NCBI GenBank assembly: GCA_002778195.1
Contig: PCDI01000003.1
Span: 2,749,913-2,813,912, forward strand
Direction: 5' to 3'
DNA from: Raffaelea ambrosiae
Lineage: Eukaryota; Ascomycota; Sordariomycetes; Ophiostomatales; Ophiostomataceae
Length of the DNA: 64,000 bases
Every line of letters starts with the position of its first letter. The stretch's first letter is position 1. This document shows positions 45,302 to 56,399 of this stretch, piece after piece. The position numbers and the translations under genes were made by a program. The notes beneath the pieces are model-generated. The model saw only the letters and a program-made list of their open reading frames with translations, was not told where the DNA came from and did no database searches.

Positions 45302-46485
45302 TCAAGTGAAGCGATAGTTTTTGTTTTCGTTTCCCTAACATATCGTCCATCTTTTCTTGCTTGTTACATGTCCTTACAGACGCCGGGGGGGGGGGTTCTT
45401 TTCTTTTCGTTTCTGGTAGTTATTTTACGATTATTTAGAATACATTTTGCTTTGAAGTCAGCCCCCGAACAAATGCCACTCTTTGACAAACACGGAATTG
45501 ATTCAAACATGGTGAAACTATATTGTAAGGTTATACGTTATTTCTATCTCGCCAACGTCTGTAGTTTCCCGGTCAAACGAGTTCCCTGCATTGCTCTACG
45601 TCCCCTTTGGTTCCTTTTCTGCTACTGAACTGGAAAAGAAACACGCCTGTGTGGAGTAAATGAGCTGAAATCTCCCCTAACCTACTTCGATTGCACGCAC
45701 CATAGGGCCCCGTTTCTCGATTTCTCCGAAACGCTAGAGACCTGGTGCCCAGAGTCCTGTCTATCCCAGATCTTGTTCCGATATGTTCAGTGAGACGTGG
45801 CACGTCCGAGACCGTGAATTTTGGAGCTCTGCCGTTGTCTAGAAGACTCACAGTATCGGGGTAGGAGCAATGATTGCATCACCGGGCGTTTGCAGTGTCC
45901 GCCCATTAAATCCGGCCCGTGTGCACATCCAGTGTCCAGACAAGGGGGGGGCAGACCAAGCCAGATACGGGGTAGGCCACAGATACGACTGAGTAAACCG
46001 GCCAATGCCACTGGTCGTGTGCTCCCCGGGCGACCCGCTCCGCTAGCGGACGTCTGTCGACTCTGCCGATCGTCAGTCGAATGGTGGGATTGGCATGGGG
46101 CGACGATGGGGCACTAGGAGGTCATTTGATGGGAAATTCCTGCGGTCAACAAGTTTTTTTTTCGTTTTGTTGTGCGAGCCGGATTCGTGGCCCTTTCATC
46201 CGGGCCAATGTCCATGGAGGTGCTCCAGGCGGGGACCCCAACCTACCCCACAGCACAGGGAAAATTTGCATTCCAGTCATGGTGTTTGTACTCCGGAATA
46301 CGGAGTGCAGCTTGGTAGACACGTTGGTGGGTATAAAATGCCCGGGCCCGGCATGTCTGTCTTGGCAAACCTGGCCCAGACACTGGTCCTGTTTTTGCCA
46401 AGAGCGCCGACGCCCGTGTGCCAAGACCGGACCTAGCCGCCCTTCTCCAACAAATCGTCCAAGCCTAAGCCACCCACCGCCCGAC
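45302..46485. other. intergenic, promoter of sugar transporter
   Basis: No gene seen. It contains a G-run near 45382 and the TATA-like element listed separately. Confidence 0.55.
46332..46338 (+). promoter_or_regulatory. TATA-box-like element of the sugar transporter
   Basis: TATAAAA lies 148 bp upstream of the ATG in otherwise GC-rich sequence. A GCGGGG (CreA-type SYGGRG) motif lies about 100 bp further upstream, near 46220, compatible with carbon-source control; unproven. Confidence 0.35.
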
Positions 46486-48051
46486 ATGGTGTCCTCCCAG
46501 CTCCGCGGCAGCAGGCTCAGCCTGGCCGTCAGTCTGATCGGCGCCACGGCCTTTATCCTGCAGGGCTACGACCAGGCCGTCGTCAACGGCCTGCTGACCC
46601 TCCCCTCCTGGCAGAAGCAGTTCCCCGAGATCGACACCAGCATCCACACGGACGGCCACACGTCGGTGCTGCAGGGCACCGCCGTCGCCCTCTACGAGGT
46701 CGGCTGCGCGTCCGGCGCCCTGTCGTGCTTCGTCCTGGGCGACCGCCTGGGCCGGCGCCACCTGATCCTGGGCGCCGCCTGCATCGTCATCGTCGGCGTC
46801 ATCCTGCAGGCGACGCCCTTCCGCCTGGGCCAGCTGATGGCCGCGCGCATCGTGACGGGCCTCGGCGTGGGCGCCTTCACGGCCACGGTGCCCATGTGGG
46901 TGACCGAGTGCACGCAGGCGCACCATCGCGGCAAGCTGGTCATGCTGCAGGGGTGGTTCGCCATTGGCGGCGTGGCGCTGGCGACGTGGATCGACTTTGG
47001 CTTCTACTTTGTCCGGAACCCCCGGGTGGAGTCGGTCAACTGGCGCTTCCCCATCGCCTTCCAGGCCGTGTTTGCGCTGGCGGTGATCGGGCTGATCGGG
47101 CTGCTGCCGGAGTCGCCGCGCTGGCTGATCATGCGCGAGGACTACGCGGCGGCATCGGCGGTGCTGGGCCGGCTGTACGACCTGCCGGCCGACTCGGAGC
47201 CGATCCAGTCCGAGGTGACGCTGATCCGGCACGCCGTGGCGCAGGAGCAGGTCGGCGACTCCCGCAACCCGTTCTCGCGGACCAAGAACCGCCACCTGCA
47301 GCGCACGCTGACCTGCATCGCCATCAACATCCTGTGCCAGATGACCGGCGTCAACATTGTCACCTTTTACTCCAACACCATCTTCGAGGACATTCTCGGC
47401 TACGGCAAGGTCACCGCCCGCATCATCTCCGGCTGTCTCCAGCTCTGGCAGGTCCTCTGCGCCGGCTGCTCCGTCCTGCTCATCGACCACTTTGGCCGCC
47501 GCAAGCTGCTCATCACCTGCGCCGCCGGCATGGCCGTCAGCCAGGCCGGCCTCGCCGCCCTCACCAAGTACGCCAACCAGGGCAACCACCACGCCGCCGG
47601 CGCCTCGCTGCTCTTTGACTTTGCCACGCTCACGTTCTTCCCCGTCGGCCTCTTTTTGCTGCCGCTGCTGTACAGCGCCGAGATCGCGCCGCTCATCATC
47701 CGCGCGCGTGTCACCGCCATGTCCTCGGCCAGCAACTGGCTGTTCAACTTCCTGCTGGCCGAGGTCACGCCCATCGGCTTCGACAACCTGGGCTGGAAGT
47801 ACTACCTGTGCTACATGTGCACGAGCGCCACCGCCGTGGCTGTGTTCTACCTGTTCTGCCCCGAGACCAAGAACTGCGCCCTCGAGGACATTGACGAGTT
47901 CTACACGCGCGCCGACACCGTCTGGGACCCGCCCAAGATTGCGCGGATGCTGCCGCCCGACTCGGGCACCGCGGGAGTTCTGGAGGAGAAGATTGTCGCG
48001 GCCAGGCAGGCCGAGCACGAGCACAGAGAGACGGCCGCCGCGACAAGCTAG
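46486..48051 (+). CDS. MFS sugar transporter (hexose/disaccharide type)
   Basis: Plasma-membrane sugar:proton symporter, PF00083. Single exon, 521 aa, 12 predicted membrane segments. Family motifs: GYDQAVVNGLL in TM1, GDRLGRRHLI between TM2 and TM3, PESPRWLIM after TM6, and PETKNCALEDID after TM12. ATG 46486 sits just before TM1, giving the short N-terminus usual in this family. GC3 is extremely high, and an antisense 519-codon frame results. Its place beside GH28 and GH95 genes suggests uptake of sugars released from plant polymers; the substrate is not predictable from sequence. Confidence 0.92.
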   Translation: MVSSQLRGSRLSLAVSLIGATAFILQGYDQAVVNGLLTLPSWQKQFPEIDTSIHTDGHTSVLQGTAVALYEVGCASGALSCFVLGDRLGRRHLILGAACIVIVGVILQATPFRLGQLMAARIVTGLGVGAFTATVPMWVTECTQAHHRGKLVMLQGWFAIGGVALATWIDFGFYFVRNPRVESVNWRFPIAFQAVFALAVIGLIGLLPESPRWLIMREDYAAASAVLGRLYDLPADSEPIQSEVTLIRHAVAQEQVGDSRNPFSRTKNRHLQRTLTCIAINILCQMTGVNIVTFYSNTIFEDILGYGKVTARIISGCLQLWQVLCAGCSVLLIDHFGRRKLLITCAAGMAVSQAGLAALTKYANQGNHHAAGASLLFDFATLTFFPVGLFLLPLLYSAEIAPLIIRARVTAMSSASNWLFNFLLAEVTPIGFDNLGWKYYLCYMCTSATAVAVFYLFCPETKNCALEDIDEFYTRADTVWDPPKIARMLPPDSGTAGVLEEKIVAARQAEHEHRETAAATS

Positions 48052-48715
48052 ACGTTGCAGGCCGAGTGTTGTTACGTGCGTGTTGTGTGATGTTATGCTG
48101 GGGCGAAGGTGGGGAGTCCTCTCTGTCGGAGCATGGGAGCTGCGCCATCTTTGAACTCGTGGTTTTCTTTTTCTTTAGAATTTAGAATGTGCGTCTTGTG
48201 TAGATATCTCTGTTGGACAGTATATTACGCTGGAGTTGTGCAGTTCTGAAATACATACCCTCGATTCCTCAGGAACAACCACCTTTCTTAAGTTTTTCAA
48301 CTTTACTCTCTAGCACAATTATGCCTTTCCAATACAGCAGTCCAGAGAAACATCTCTTAACGTAACAAATCAAATCTCAGAATAAACGTCGAAGCTGATC
48401 AAAGCCAAGACCACGCAAAAAAGCAACGCATGCGATTCGCCTCTGAAGGCGACAGTTGGAAGCTCCTCCAACCTGCAACCGACTCTGGACCGGAAAGAGC
48501 TACACGTCTCGATCCCCGTCACCATTGATTTGTTACGCTGCCCCTGGTTGCATTCCACGTCACGCACTTCCAGTACGACCACGATCAACCAATCAGGTGG
48601 AAAATGTTTCATGACGTGTTTGGACGATTGGTGGGATACATGTAGAGCATCGTGAAACCGTCATGGGGTTCCTTGTGGGCAGCGCGGTTGTTTATTTCCT
48701 GCGTCGTCTAGTAGT
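48052..48715. other. intergenic
   Basis: No gene recognised. An 80-codon minus-strand frame at 48370-48612 lacks any family features. Confidence 0.55.
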
Positions 48716-49057
48716 ATGGCCTCCCAACGTGGTCCTAGTGGCCCGACGACTTCCGACTACTACCGTGATCCCGACAGCAATACGAACGCGACCAAGGTCG
48801 ACCGTTCCGTCACAATGGAAGAGGTGAACGAATTTATGAAATCTGAACAATTCACTAGCAACGTGGCCGGCGTGAATCTGACACGGAAATACCCATTGCC
48901 CAACTGCAACAGGGGGCAACAGAGAAAGAGCTCCTAATGCGACCCATTTTTTTGGGCCACGCGGGTTTCCGGACTGTCTGTGCAGGTGCCTCCCCTGGAG
49001 CAGTTGCGGGCAGCAGTGGAAGAGGCGATACATGAGACGGGGTTGTCAGGGCTCTGA
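48716..49057 (+). CDS. small hypothetical protein, two exons
   Basis: Model: 48716-48871 plus 48986-49057, 75 aa, with a GT-AG intron that contains CTAAT and ends TGTGCAG. The spliced protein has a hydrophilic N-terminus, then MEEVNEFMKSEQF and PLEQLRAAVEEAIHE, which read as two amphipathic helices. Without splicing the frame gives 73 aa, ending in a Lys/Ser-rich tail at 48937. I do not recognise the family. No signal peptide, so it is presumably a small cytosolic or nuclear protein. Confidence 0.45.
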
Positions 49058-49627
49058 TGAGCTGCAATGCGTTGCGTAGTGGACCGGGTAGGTGTGGATT
49101 GTGGCGTTCTTGCTGGGTTCTGTGTGGATTCGGTGGAGATTCACTGCGCTGATTTTCTGTTCCCCATTGTTTCAGACATCAATCAGATGGTCTGCCAGAC
49201 ACCGTTGGGCATGTGTACGGGGGGCTCCTCAGGCCCGCAAATAGTCGATCTCCCGCGTATCCCTTTGTTCTACTTCTCAAACAAGGCGCAGAAACAATTG
49301 CAGGGTCAAATGCAACGGCAACACTCCACGCAAGCTCGGAAACACTGGCTTTGCAAAGCTTGCCTTGGGGTCCAGGGGGGGGGTTGGCTGGTCTCCTGCG
49401 AAAAAAAGAACAAACAAGCCGTCCTTCCAAGAAACATTTAAATGCTTGTTTCCAGCACATGGCATTTTGCCAGAATGCACCTCTTCCCTCCAGGCATGCC
49501 TGGTTTTGCTTCTGCTCTTTCTTGAATTATTTTGATTTCATTTTTTTTTTTTTTGTTTTTTTGTCGTTCACTTTTCAACTACAGTCATTCGTTTTGACAG
49601 CGAAAGCACTTGTTCATTCACTTCATC
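49058..49627. other. intergenic, pyrimidine-rich leader of polygalacturonase
   Basis: T-rich and CT-rich just before the ATG at 49628 (about 49535-49565), as is common in fungal 5' leaders. No other gene. Confidence 0.5.
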
Positions 49628-50902
49628 ATGGTTTCTCTTCCCTTCGTTCTCTTGTGCGCGAGCGCATCTTTGGCGGCAGCCAAGCCATTTTATCATTTGC
49701 GTCCCACGATCCATTCTGCCGTGGTGAAGACCCGAAGCCTTCCCCTCCCCACGGAACGGCCCCTGATCAAGTACGACAGTCGCCCAGAGCCGAATCGGCG
49801 CGACGCAGACGGCGGCGAATCCCGTCGCGCCCCGATCACGTCATCGCCCGACGCCACAGGCACCCTCCAAAAGCGGGACAGCTGCACGTTTAGCGGGAGC
49901 AACGGCGCAGCCTTGGCTAGCTCGTCCCAGGCGAGCTGTGCCACCATTGTCTTGTCCGACGTCACCGTCCCCTCTGGCGAGGCCTTGACCCTGAAGAAAC
50001 TGGAGGACGGCACGGCTGTCGTGTTCGAGGGCGTGACGACGTTCGAGTACGCCGAGTGGGAAGGCCCCCTCGTGACGATCCAGGGCACCGACATCAGCAT
50101 CTCGGGCGCGGACGGGGCCTATCTCGACGGCCAGGGCGACAAGTACTGGGACGGCGAGGGCTCGAACGGCGGCGTCACCAAGCCCAAGTTCTTCGCCGCC
50201 CATAGCCTGACGAGCAGCAGCATCACCAATCTCTACCTCAAGAACTCGCCGGTGCAGGCTGTCAGCATCAACGGTGCCGATGGCCTGACCATTACGAACC
50301 TCACCCTGGACAACAAGGCGGGCGATGCTCTGGGCCACAACACGGACGCCTTCGACATTGGCGACAGCAGCAACGTGGTGATCACGGGAGCCAACGTCTA
50401 CAACCAGGACGACTGCGTCGCCATCAACTCGGGAACGTCCATCACCGTGGAGAACAGCGTCTGCTCCGGCGGGCATGGACTGTCCATCGGCTCGGTCGGT
50501 GGCCGCGACGACAACACGGTCAGCGGCATCACCTTCTCGAACAATGTCGTCAAGAACTCGGCCAACGGGTGTCGCATCAAGGCCACGGCCGGCGAGACCG
50601 GCTCCATCGCCAACATCACCTACGAGAATATTTCTCTGCAAAACGTCACCAAGTACGGCATTCTCATCGAGCAGAACTACGACGGCGGCGATTTGCATGG
50701 AGACCCGACGACGGGTATCCCGATTACCGACCTGACGATGAACACGATCACGGGCGATGGCGCGGTCAGCAGCAGCGGGTACAACGTCGCCATCGTGTGC
50801 GGTGACGGCTCGTGCTCGGACTGGACCTGGACGGATGTCACTGTCTCGGGCGGAAAGACATATGGAAGCTGCGAGAACGTGCCCAGCGTGGCATCCTGCT
50901 AG
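49628..50902 (+). CDS. endo-polygalacturonase (GH28)
   Basis: Secreted enzyme that cleaves alpha-1,4-galacturonan in pectin by inversion. Single exon, 424 aa. Signal peptide about 1-18, then an unusually long prosegment ending in a Kex2-type Lys-Arg just before DSC (about residue 84). The right-handed beta-helix carries all catalytic and binding residues: NTD with Asp240, QDD with Asp261 and Asp262, GHG with His283, RIK with Arg316 and Lys318. The spacing between them equals that of Aspergillus niger PGII (Asp180, 201, 202, His223, Arg256, Lys258), so it should be active and of the endo type. ATG 49628 is the first ATG of the frame. It sits with a sugar porter and GH95. Confidence 0.95.
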   Translation: MVSLPFVLLCASASLAAAKPFYHLRPTIHSAVVKTRSLPLPTERPLIKYDSRPEPNRRDADGGESRRAPITSSPDATGTLQKRDSCTFSGSNGAALASSSQASCATIVLSDVTVPSGEALTLKKLEDGTAVVFEGVTTFEYAEWEGPLVTIQGTDISISGADGAYLDGQGDKYWDGEGSNGGVTKPKFFAAHSLTSSSITNLYLKNSPVQAVSINGADGLTITNLTLDNKAGDALGHNTDAFDIGDSSNVVITGANVYNQDDCVAINSGTSITVENSVCSGGHGLSIGSVGGRDDNTVSGITFSNNVVKNSANGCRIKATAGETGSIANITYENISLQNVTKYGILIEQNYDGGDLHGDPTTGIPITDLTMNTITGDGAVSSSGYNVAIVCGDGSCSDWTWTDVTVSGGKTYGSCENVPSVASC

Positions 50903-51346
50903 ACCCAGGGCTGCTGCTCGCCAGCCTGGACAGCCGTGGTGCACGTTCCCGCCCATCCCTACCCCCAAGGTTCCGAAGACGTTTCAGTGTTTTTTCACAA
51001 CTCTTTTCCATTCTCATGTACATACGTTTTACGTCTTCCATTCGCGATAGCTGTAGCAATTAGTCCATCAACCCATTTGACCTACCCCCTCATTCTTATC
51101 ATTAGCAGGTCCTTCGACCGAGGCGCCCCAGCGCCTTAACCTACTTGGCGTTAGAGGGGTTGTCCAAATTCCGTATCGGCTGTGGCGGTTTACAAACGTC
51201 GCAAATATTACTTTAGTCCCCGACTTCGTTCGAGCCAATCTACATGCATACCAACAACGCCCCATTCAACCCCCTCTCGGCCATCTCACTTGTGAACACG
51301 ATCGACCCCGGTTCCCTGACCTGACCCCTTGTCCCACAGCTACACG
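50903..51346. other. intergenic
   Basis: Holds the 3' flank of the polygalacturonase and the likely promoter of the methyltransferase. No feature seen. Confidence 0.5.
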
Positions 51347-52129
51347 ATGTCGGATGGAAATGAAAGATTCAATGCCGAAGCCGCGGCTTGGGACACAAAC
51401 CCCGACGTGCACCGAGCATCGGCCAGCGCGCTGCAGGCCATCCTCAAATTCCGCCCAGATTTGGAGGCAACGAAAGCACAGGGGGCGACTGCCACGAACG
51501 GCCTGGATGTAATCGAGATCGGGTGCGGCACCGGCCTGCTGACCATCCCCCTGGCCCCGTATGTGCGCAGCATCGCAGCCGTGGATGCCGCACAGGGCAT
51601 GATTGATGCTCTCGGCTCGAAGCTGCAAAAGGAATCGGCCACCGTTCGCGCGGCCGTGACGCCCATATGCGTCCTGCTCACGGATCCTGAAGACCCAGCA
51701 CTCCCGCCTTCAGTTGGTGAAGACGGGCCCGGATCGTCCGCGACCTCGCGTCGCAAGTTTGACCTTGCCATCAGCCATCTCGTGTTGCATCACATCGACG
51801 ACCTCTCTGCCGTCTTGGCCACCCTCTTTGGCTGCCTCAAGTCGGGCGGCCAGGTAGCGCTGACGGACTACGAAGACTTTGGCCCCGAGGCACGCCGCTT
51901 CCATCCCGAGGCCAAAATGGACGGAGTCGAGCGTCATGGAATCAAGGCAACGTGGTTTGCCGGGCTGATGCGTGATGCTGGGTTTGTAGACGTCATAGTG
52001 AAGCCAGAGTGGACGATGACGAAGAACGTCGAGAGGTATCCCGGAGAGTGGAAAAACGGAAAGCCAAAGGATGTTCCGCTGGATAGCATGGACTTTCCTT
52101 TTCTGCTTTGCCGGGGTACGAAGCCGTGA
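51347..52129 (+). CDS. class I SAM-dependent methyltransferase
   Basis: Single exon, 260 aa. Motif I is VIEIGCGTG (about residues 54-62), followed by an acidic loop with Asp at strand beta-2 (AAVDAAQGMI). FDLAISHLVLHHIDD forms motif II and SGGQVALTDYEDF motif III. This is a UbiE/Methyltransf_11-type fold; the substrate may be a small molecule but is not predictable. No signal peptide, so cytosolic. The residue 105-135 segment (PPSVGEDGPGSS) is a hydrophilic insert before motif II. A possible non-ATG upstream extension of six codons exists, but the ATG at 51347 is preferred. Confidence 0.88.
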   Translation: MSDGNERFNAEAAAWDTNPDVHRASASALQAILKFRPDLEATKAQGATATNGLDVIEIGCGTGLLTIPLAPYVRSIAAVDAAQGMIDALGSKLQKESATVRAAVTPICVLLTDPEDPALPPSVGEDGPGSSATSRRKFDLAISHLVLHHIDDLSAVLATLFGCLKSGGQVALTDYEDFGPEARRFHPEAKMDGVERHGIKATWFAGLMRDAGFVDVIVKPEWTMTKNVERYPGEWKNGKPKDVPLDSMDFPFLLCRGTKP

Positions 52130-53613
52130 CAAGGTGGCGGGATGGAAACTCTGAGAACGGCTGGCAGGCAAAAAGATTACCACACTCCTGCAATGACGCA
52201 ACTTTGTACTCGATGATTTAACTGGAGGAAATATTATGTGCGTTGGGTATTATGTGCGTTGGAAAAAAGGGGAAAGGAGCCGGTCAAATAGGCCCGAATA
52301 CCAGCTTTGCAGCGTTGTTTCCCCGGACTGCATGCCGCTTGATGAACGAGGAGTAGAACGGCCAGGGGGCATCTTGGCCCCCGCAAGAACAAGGCACATG
52401 CGGCGAGTTGGCTTGGCAGAGATCCCGACGCACATGGCCAGCCTTGAAGATATATAGATGGCGCAAGGCACTTCGGCACTGTCCGTCTCAAAAGTAGGAG
52501 ACACGTTGTCCTGCAGATGGCACTCAAATGGAGACAGATTTTACATAGCTGTGATGTTTCACTCTGTGTTTCTGGCCATTCTCAATTCCATCTCGATGAA
52601 TATTTCACGTTTTCTTTTTTCTTCTAGCATGGAGTCGTCGGGCATGTTCTCGGGGCAACCTTGCCAGCTTGGCTCTAGTCAGTTGTTGGCAACCCCAGGT
52701 TTTTGGGACATCAAACAAGCAATTACCCCGGCCGACAACACGCCACGGACTTTTCAGACGAGAACTTCCCCGCATCGGAGGCGGCGCCGGTGTTTGGCCC
52801 GGTGGCTCAAACGGCTGGCGGGGGCGGATCGGCAGCCGAGGTCCCAACAGGGCCTAGCTTCGAGCCCAGTTAGGGAAGACGCCGACCACGCGAGAAATAT
52901 GGTGTGAAACGACCCTGTCGATGGGGAAATGAAAGCTCTGGTGTGTACTTGGGCAATGTTTGTCTGGTTCATTTCCCGATTGACCCGGCGCGTAATATTC
53001 ATTGGCTCGAGGCCATTGGCAAGCAAACCGAATCAAACGCTTCCGAACTCTTCATCCCATGTCAAGGTCTCGTGCCCGGCGAATATGCGATGCAACCGAA
53101 TCAATGGCCCCCCCGGTTTGTCGAGATACCCACCCAAGACCCCTGCCATGGCGAGGAAGTGAGGCAATATGGTCCATGGGAGAGGGCCCAATCCTGGAAA
53201 TGATCGTCAAGAACCTTCCTGTCCCCATTTTCGCCACAGCCGACATGGTGCCGACAGAACATCTCCGCATCTGACTTTTGGGACTGAAGCTGAGTCCAGA
53301 GAGGCTGCCCACCAATTCGTCCGGAGTCGGGCCATGAGAATCGTAGCTTCTGCATTAGCGTTCCGTGGAGCTGTCGTCTGTGGGATGCCAATGACAGCTC
53401 GGCACAAAGCACAATGTGGGGAGCTATGGCAAGCTCATCAGGAGACCGGCGTTCGAAGTAAGTAATCCCCCGGTCACACAAGTATATAACGCCGTGCGAA
53501 TCCTCCTGTCCGTCCCTGGTCGGATGTTGGTTCCAGACTCCGGCCCCAGATCAAGGGCACCTTTTATACATACAGAAGAGCCCAGTTTGGCTCTTTGCAC
53601 TCTTCCTGACAAG
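52130..53613. other. intergenic, upstream of GH95 gene
   Basis: About 1.5 kb without a convincing gene. The open frame upstream of ATG 53614 stays open in phase with GH95 but lacks an ATG before a secretion signal. A TATACATA element at about 53566 may be the GH95 TATA box. Confidence 0.5.
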
Positions 53614-56109
53614 ATGGACCGCCACATCCGTCCAAGCCGTGTTCGGCTTTCGTCGCTTCTGATTTCGTCTCTCTCGCTGTTTGCCGCCACTGGCACGGCG
53701 TCATCGGGCGAGCACACTCTCTACTATGATGGCCCAGCCGTCATCTGGGAAGATGCTCTTCCCATTGGCAACGGACGGCTGGGAGCCATGGTCCGCGGCA
53801 CGACCAACATCGAACGCTTCTGGATGAACGAGGACTCGGTATGGTACGGCGGCCCGCAGCGCCGTGTCAACGTCGAGGCCAAGGCAGCTCTTCCCAAGGT
53901 CCGGGCCCTGGTCGACAAGGGCGACATTGCTACGGCGCAGAGCATCATGCTGCAGTCCATGACCGGGACGCCCTATGCCCTGCGCCATTACGAGCCCCTG
54001 GGCGACGTCTACCTTACCTTTGGCCACGGCAAGGACCCAACCGACAAGAGCACGACGAGCTCCGAGGGCACCAACGGCACATATGATCCCATCTGGACCG
54101 ACTCGTCCATCAGCAACTACCGGCGCGAGCTGGACCTCCACTCGGGCATCGTCTCCGTGTCCTACGACTACGACGGGGGCCACTACGAGCGCGAAGTGTT
54201 CTCCAGCGTGGCGGGCGACGAGGTGATCGTGGCCAGCATCTCGGGCACCAAGCCGTTTGCGTTCACGGTCCAGCTGAATCGCAACAATGACCAGGTCGCG
54301 AGTGGCCTGATGGACCAGGTGTTCGACACGCAGACGTACATCACGAACGGGCAAATCATCGGCGGCGGCATGGGCGGCAAGACGGCCATCGACTTTGCCA
54401 TGGGCGCCCGCGTCGAGGTGGACACGGGCACCACGGCCGTCATTGACGAGCACGGCCTCACCATCGAGGTCAACGTGACGAGCACGGACGGCGGCCGTGT
54501 GGTCCTGTTCGTCGCCGGCGAGACGACCTTCCGCCATGCCAACGCCGAGACCGCCGTGGCGGACCGCCTGAACGCGGTGTCGCCCAAGGCCTACTCGACG
54601 CTGAAGAGCACCCACGTCGACAAGTTCAGCTCGTACTACGACCGCGTCGACCTGACGCTCCCCGGCAGCGGCGCCAAGGCGAACACCACGACGCTGCAGC
54701 GACTCACCGACGTCCAGGCGGGCGCGAGCGACCCTGGCCTCGCGGCCCTGCTGTTCCACTACGGGCGCTACATGCTCATCAGCGCGTCCCTGACGGGCCT
54801 GCCGGCCAACCTGCAGGGCATCTGGAACCGCGACGTGTTCCCCGTCTGGGGCTCGCAGTACACGGTCAACATCAACATTGAGATGAACTACTGGCCGGCC
54901 GAGGTGACCAACCTGGCGGAAACGCACGAGGCGCTCTTCCAGCACCTCGAGACCGTGGCCAAGGACGGCGCGTACACGGCCAAGGCGATGTACGGCTGCC
55001 GCGGCTGGGTCATGCACCACAACACCGACCTCTGGGGCAACACGCAGCCGCAGAGCACCACCATCTCGGCCACGCCGTGGATGCTGCCGGGCGTCTGGTT
55101 CATGACCCATCTCTGGGAGCACTACCAGTACAGCCGCAACGAGACCTTTTTGCAGCGCGCGTACCCGCTCATGACCGGCGCCGCCCAGTTCTTCCAGGAC
55201 TACATGATCGAGCGCAACGGCACCCTGGTCACGAGCCCCAGCATCTCGCCCGAGAACGCCTTCTACGAGCCCGGCACCAGCCTCAAGGTCTCCGTCTGCG
55301 AGTCGCCGTCCATCGACGGCCAGCTGCTGACGGCTCTCTTCCGCGCCATCATCGACGCCGGCCAGATCCTGGGCGAGGACACGTCGTCCTACCAGGCGAC
55401 CCTGCAGAAGCTGCCCACGCCCAAGATCGGCATGTACGGCCAGGTCATGGAGTGGAACGAGGACTACGCCGAGACCGAGATCGGCCACCGCCACATCTCC
55501 CACCTCTGGGGCATCTACCCGGGCAATGTGCTGAACGAGCCGTACACCGGCGCCCAGGCCAAGACCGCGCCGTCCGTCAAGGCGCTCCACGCGGCCGCCC
55601 AAGTCACGCTCAACCGCCGTCTGTCCAGCGGCGGCGAGTCCCGCCCCAGCTGGAGCTGGACGTGGATCCTGAGCCAGTACGCCCGGCTGAACAACGCGAC
55701 CGGTGCGGAGTGGGGCATCCAGAAGCTGTTTGTCAACGACGTCACGCCGAGCCTCTTCACCATGCACCCGCCCTTCCAGATTGACGGCACCTTTGGCTAC
55801 ACCGCGGCCGTGGCCGAGATGCTGGTCCAGAGCCACCTCGACAACCAGACCATCCACCTGCTGCCGACACTGCCGCCCTCGTGGGAGGCCGAGGGCAGCG
55901 TCACGGGCCTGCGCGCGCGTGGCGCCGTCGAGGTCGAGTCCATCAGCTGGAAGGCGGGCAAGCTGGTCGAGGCATGGCTCGTGTCCAACTTGACACGGAC
56001 GCAGACGCGGACCGTGCGCATCGACAGCGCGCGACTGACCCGCGGCAACGGGACACGCGTCGTGACACTGAAGCCGGGTGTGCCGTTCAAGCTGACGGGT
56101 GCATGGTAA
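53614..56109 (+). CDS. alpha-L-fucosidase (GH95), secreted
   Basis: Hydrolyses alpha-1,2-fucosyl linkages, in fungi chiefly those on xyloglucan and other plant glycans. Single exon, 831 aa. Signal peptide about 1-30 ([20 protein letters not shown]). Family blocks in order: [29 protein letters not shown], the [18 protein letters not shown] region, [12 protein letters not shown] (the Asn/Asp catalytic environment), [26 protein letters not shown], and a C-terminal beta-domain. ATG 53614 is chosen because it places a clear signal peptide at the N-terminus. GC3 is very high, and the antisense 834-codon frame is a shadow. It lies with GH28 and a sugar porter. Confidence 0.93.
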   Translation: MDRHIRPSRVRLSSLLISSLSLFAATGTASSGEHTLYYDGPAVIWEDALPIGNGRLGAMVRGTTNIERFWMNEDSVWYGGPQRRVNVEAKAALPKVRALVDKGDIATAQSIMLQSMTGTPYALRHYEPLGDVYLTFGHGKDPTDKSTTSSEGTNGTYDPIWTDSSISNYRRELDLHSGIVSVSYDYDGGHYEREVFSSVAGDEVIVASISGTKPFAFTVQLNRNNDQVASGLMDQVFDTQTYITNGQIIGGGMGGKTAIDFAMGARVEVDTGTTAVIDEHGLTIEVNVTSTDGGRVVLFVAGETTFRHANAETAVADRLNAVSPKAYSTLKSTHVDKFSSYYDRVDLTLPGSGAKANTTTLQRLTDVQAGASDPGLAALLFHYGRYMLISASLTGLPANLQGIWNRDVFPVWGSQYTVNINIEMNYWPAEVTNLAETHEALFQHLETVAKDGAYTAKAMYGCRGWVMHHNTDLWGNTQPQSTTISATPWMLPGVWFMTHLWEHYQYSRNETFLQRAYPLMTGAAQFFQDYMIERNGTLVTSPSISPENAFYEPGTSLKVSVCESPSIDGQLLTALFRAIIDAGQILGEDTSSYQATLQKLPTPKIGMYGQVMEWNEDYAETEIGHRHISHLWGIYPGNVLNEPYTGAQAKTAPSVKALHAAAQVTLNRRLSSGGESRPSWSWTWILSQYARLNNATGAEWGIQKLFVNDVTPSLFTMHPPFQIDGTFGYTAAVAEMLVQSHLDNQTIHLLPTLPPSWEAEGSVTGLRARGAVEVESISWKAGKLVEAWLVSNLTRTQTRTVRIDSARLTRGNGTRVVTLKPGVPFKLTGAW

Positions 56110-56399
56110 AGGATGCGTAGGCCTGGATCGTTGGGGGGTTCCCTCTTCATGTTCTACTGTACTGCGAGACGAGTCCTCTGTTGCCGGCATTGGTAGCTTG
56201 ACCATAATAGTAGCTGACTAGGGACAGATCCTATGCTAGACTTGAACCCACACATGCTCGAATGCCCGTCATTGAATGTATCCTCTTCGTACACAAGCCT
56301 GTATAATCCTACCTGTGCGTCTCCTGTGATGACCGGCGCAAGGCGCTGTCCTTTGGCATTCCGGTCGCATTTTGGCCTCCCATGAGCGTGAATGACTGG

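Noticed and set aside
46465..48024. 519-codon minus-strand open frame
   Set aside because: Antisense shadow of the sugar transporter; no hydrophobic segments or motifs.
53701..56205. 834-codon minus-strand open frame
   Set aside because: Antisense to the GH95 gene, which has clear family motifs and a signal peptide; a shadow.
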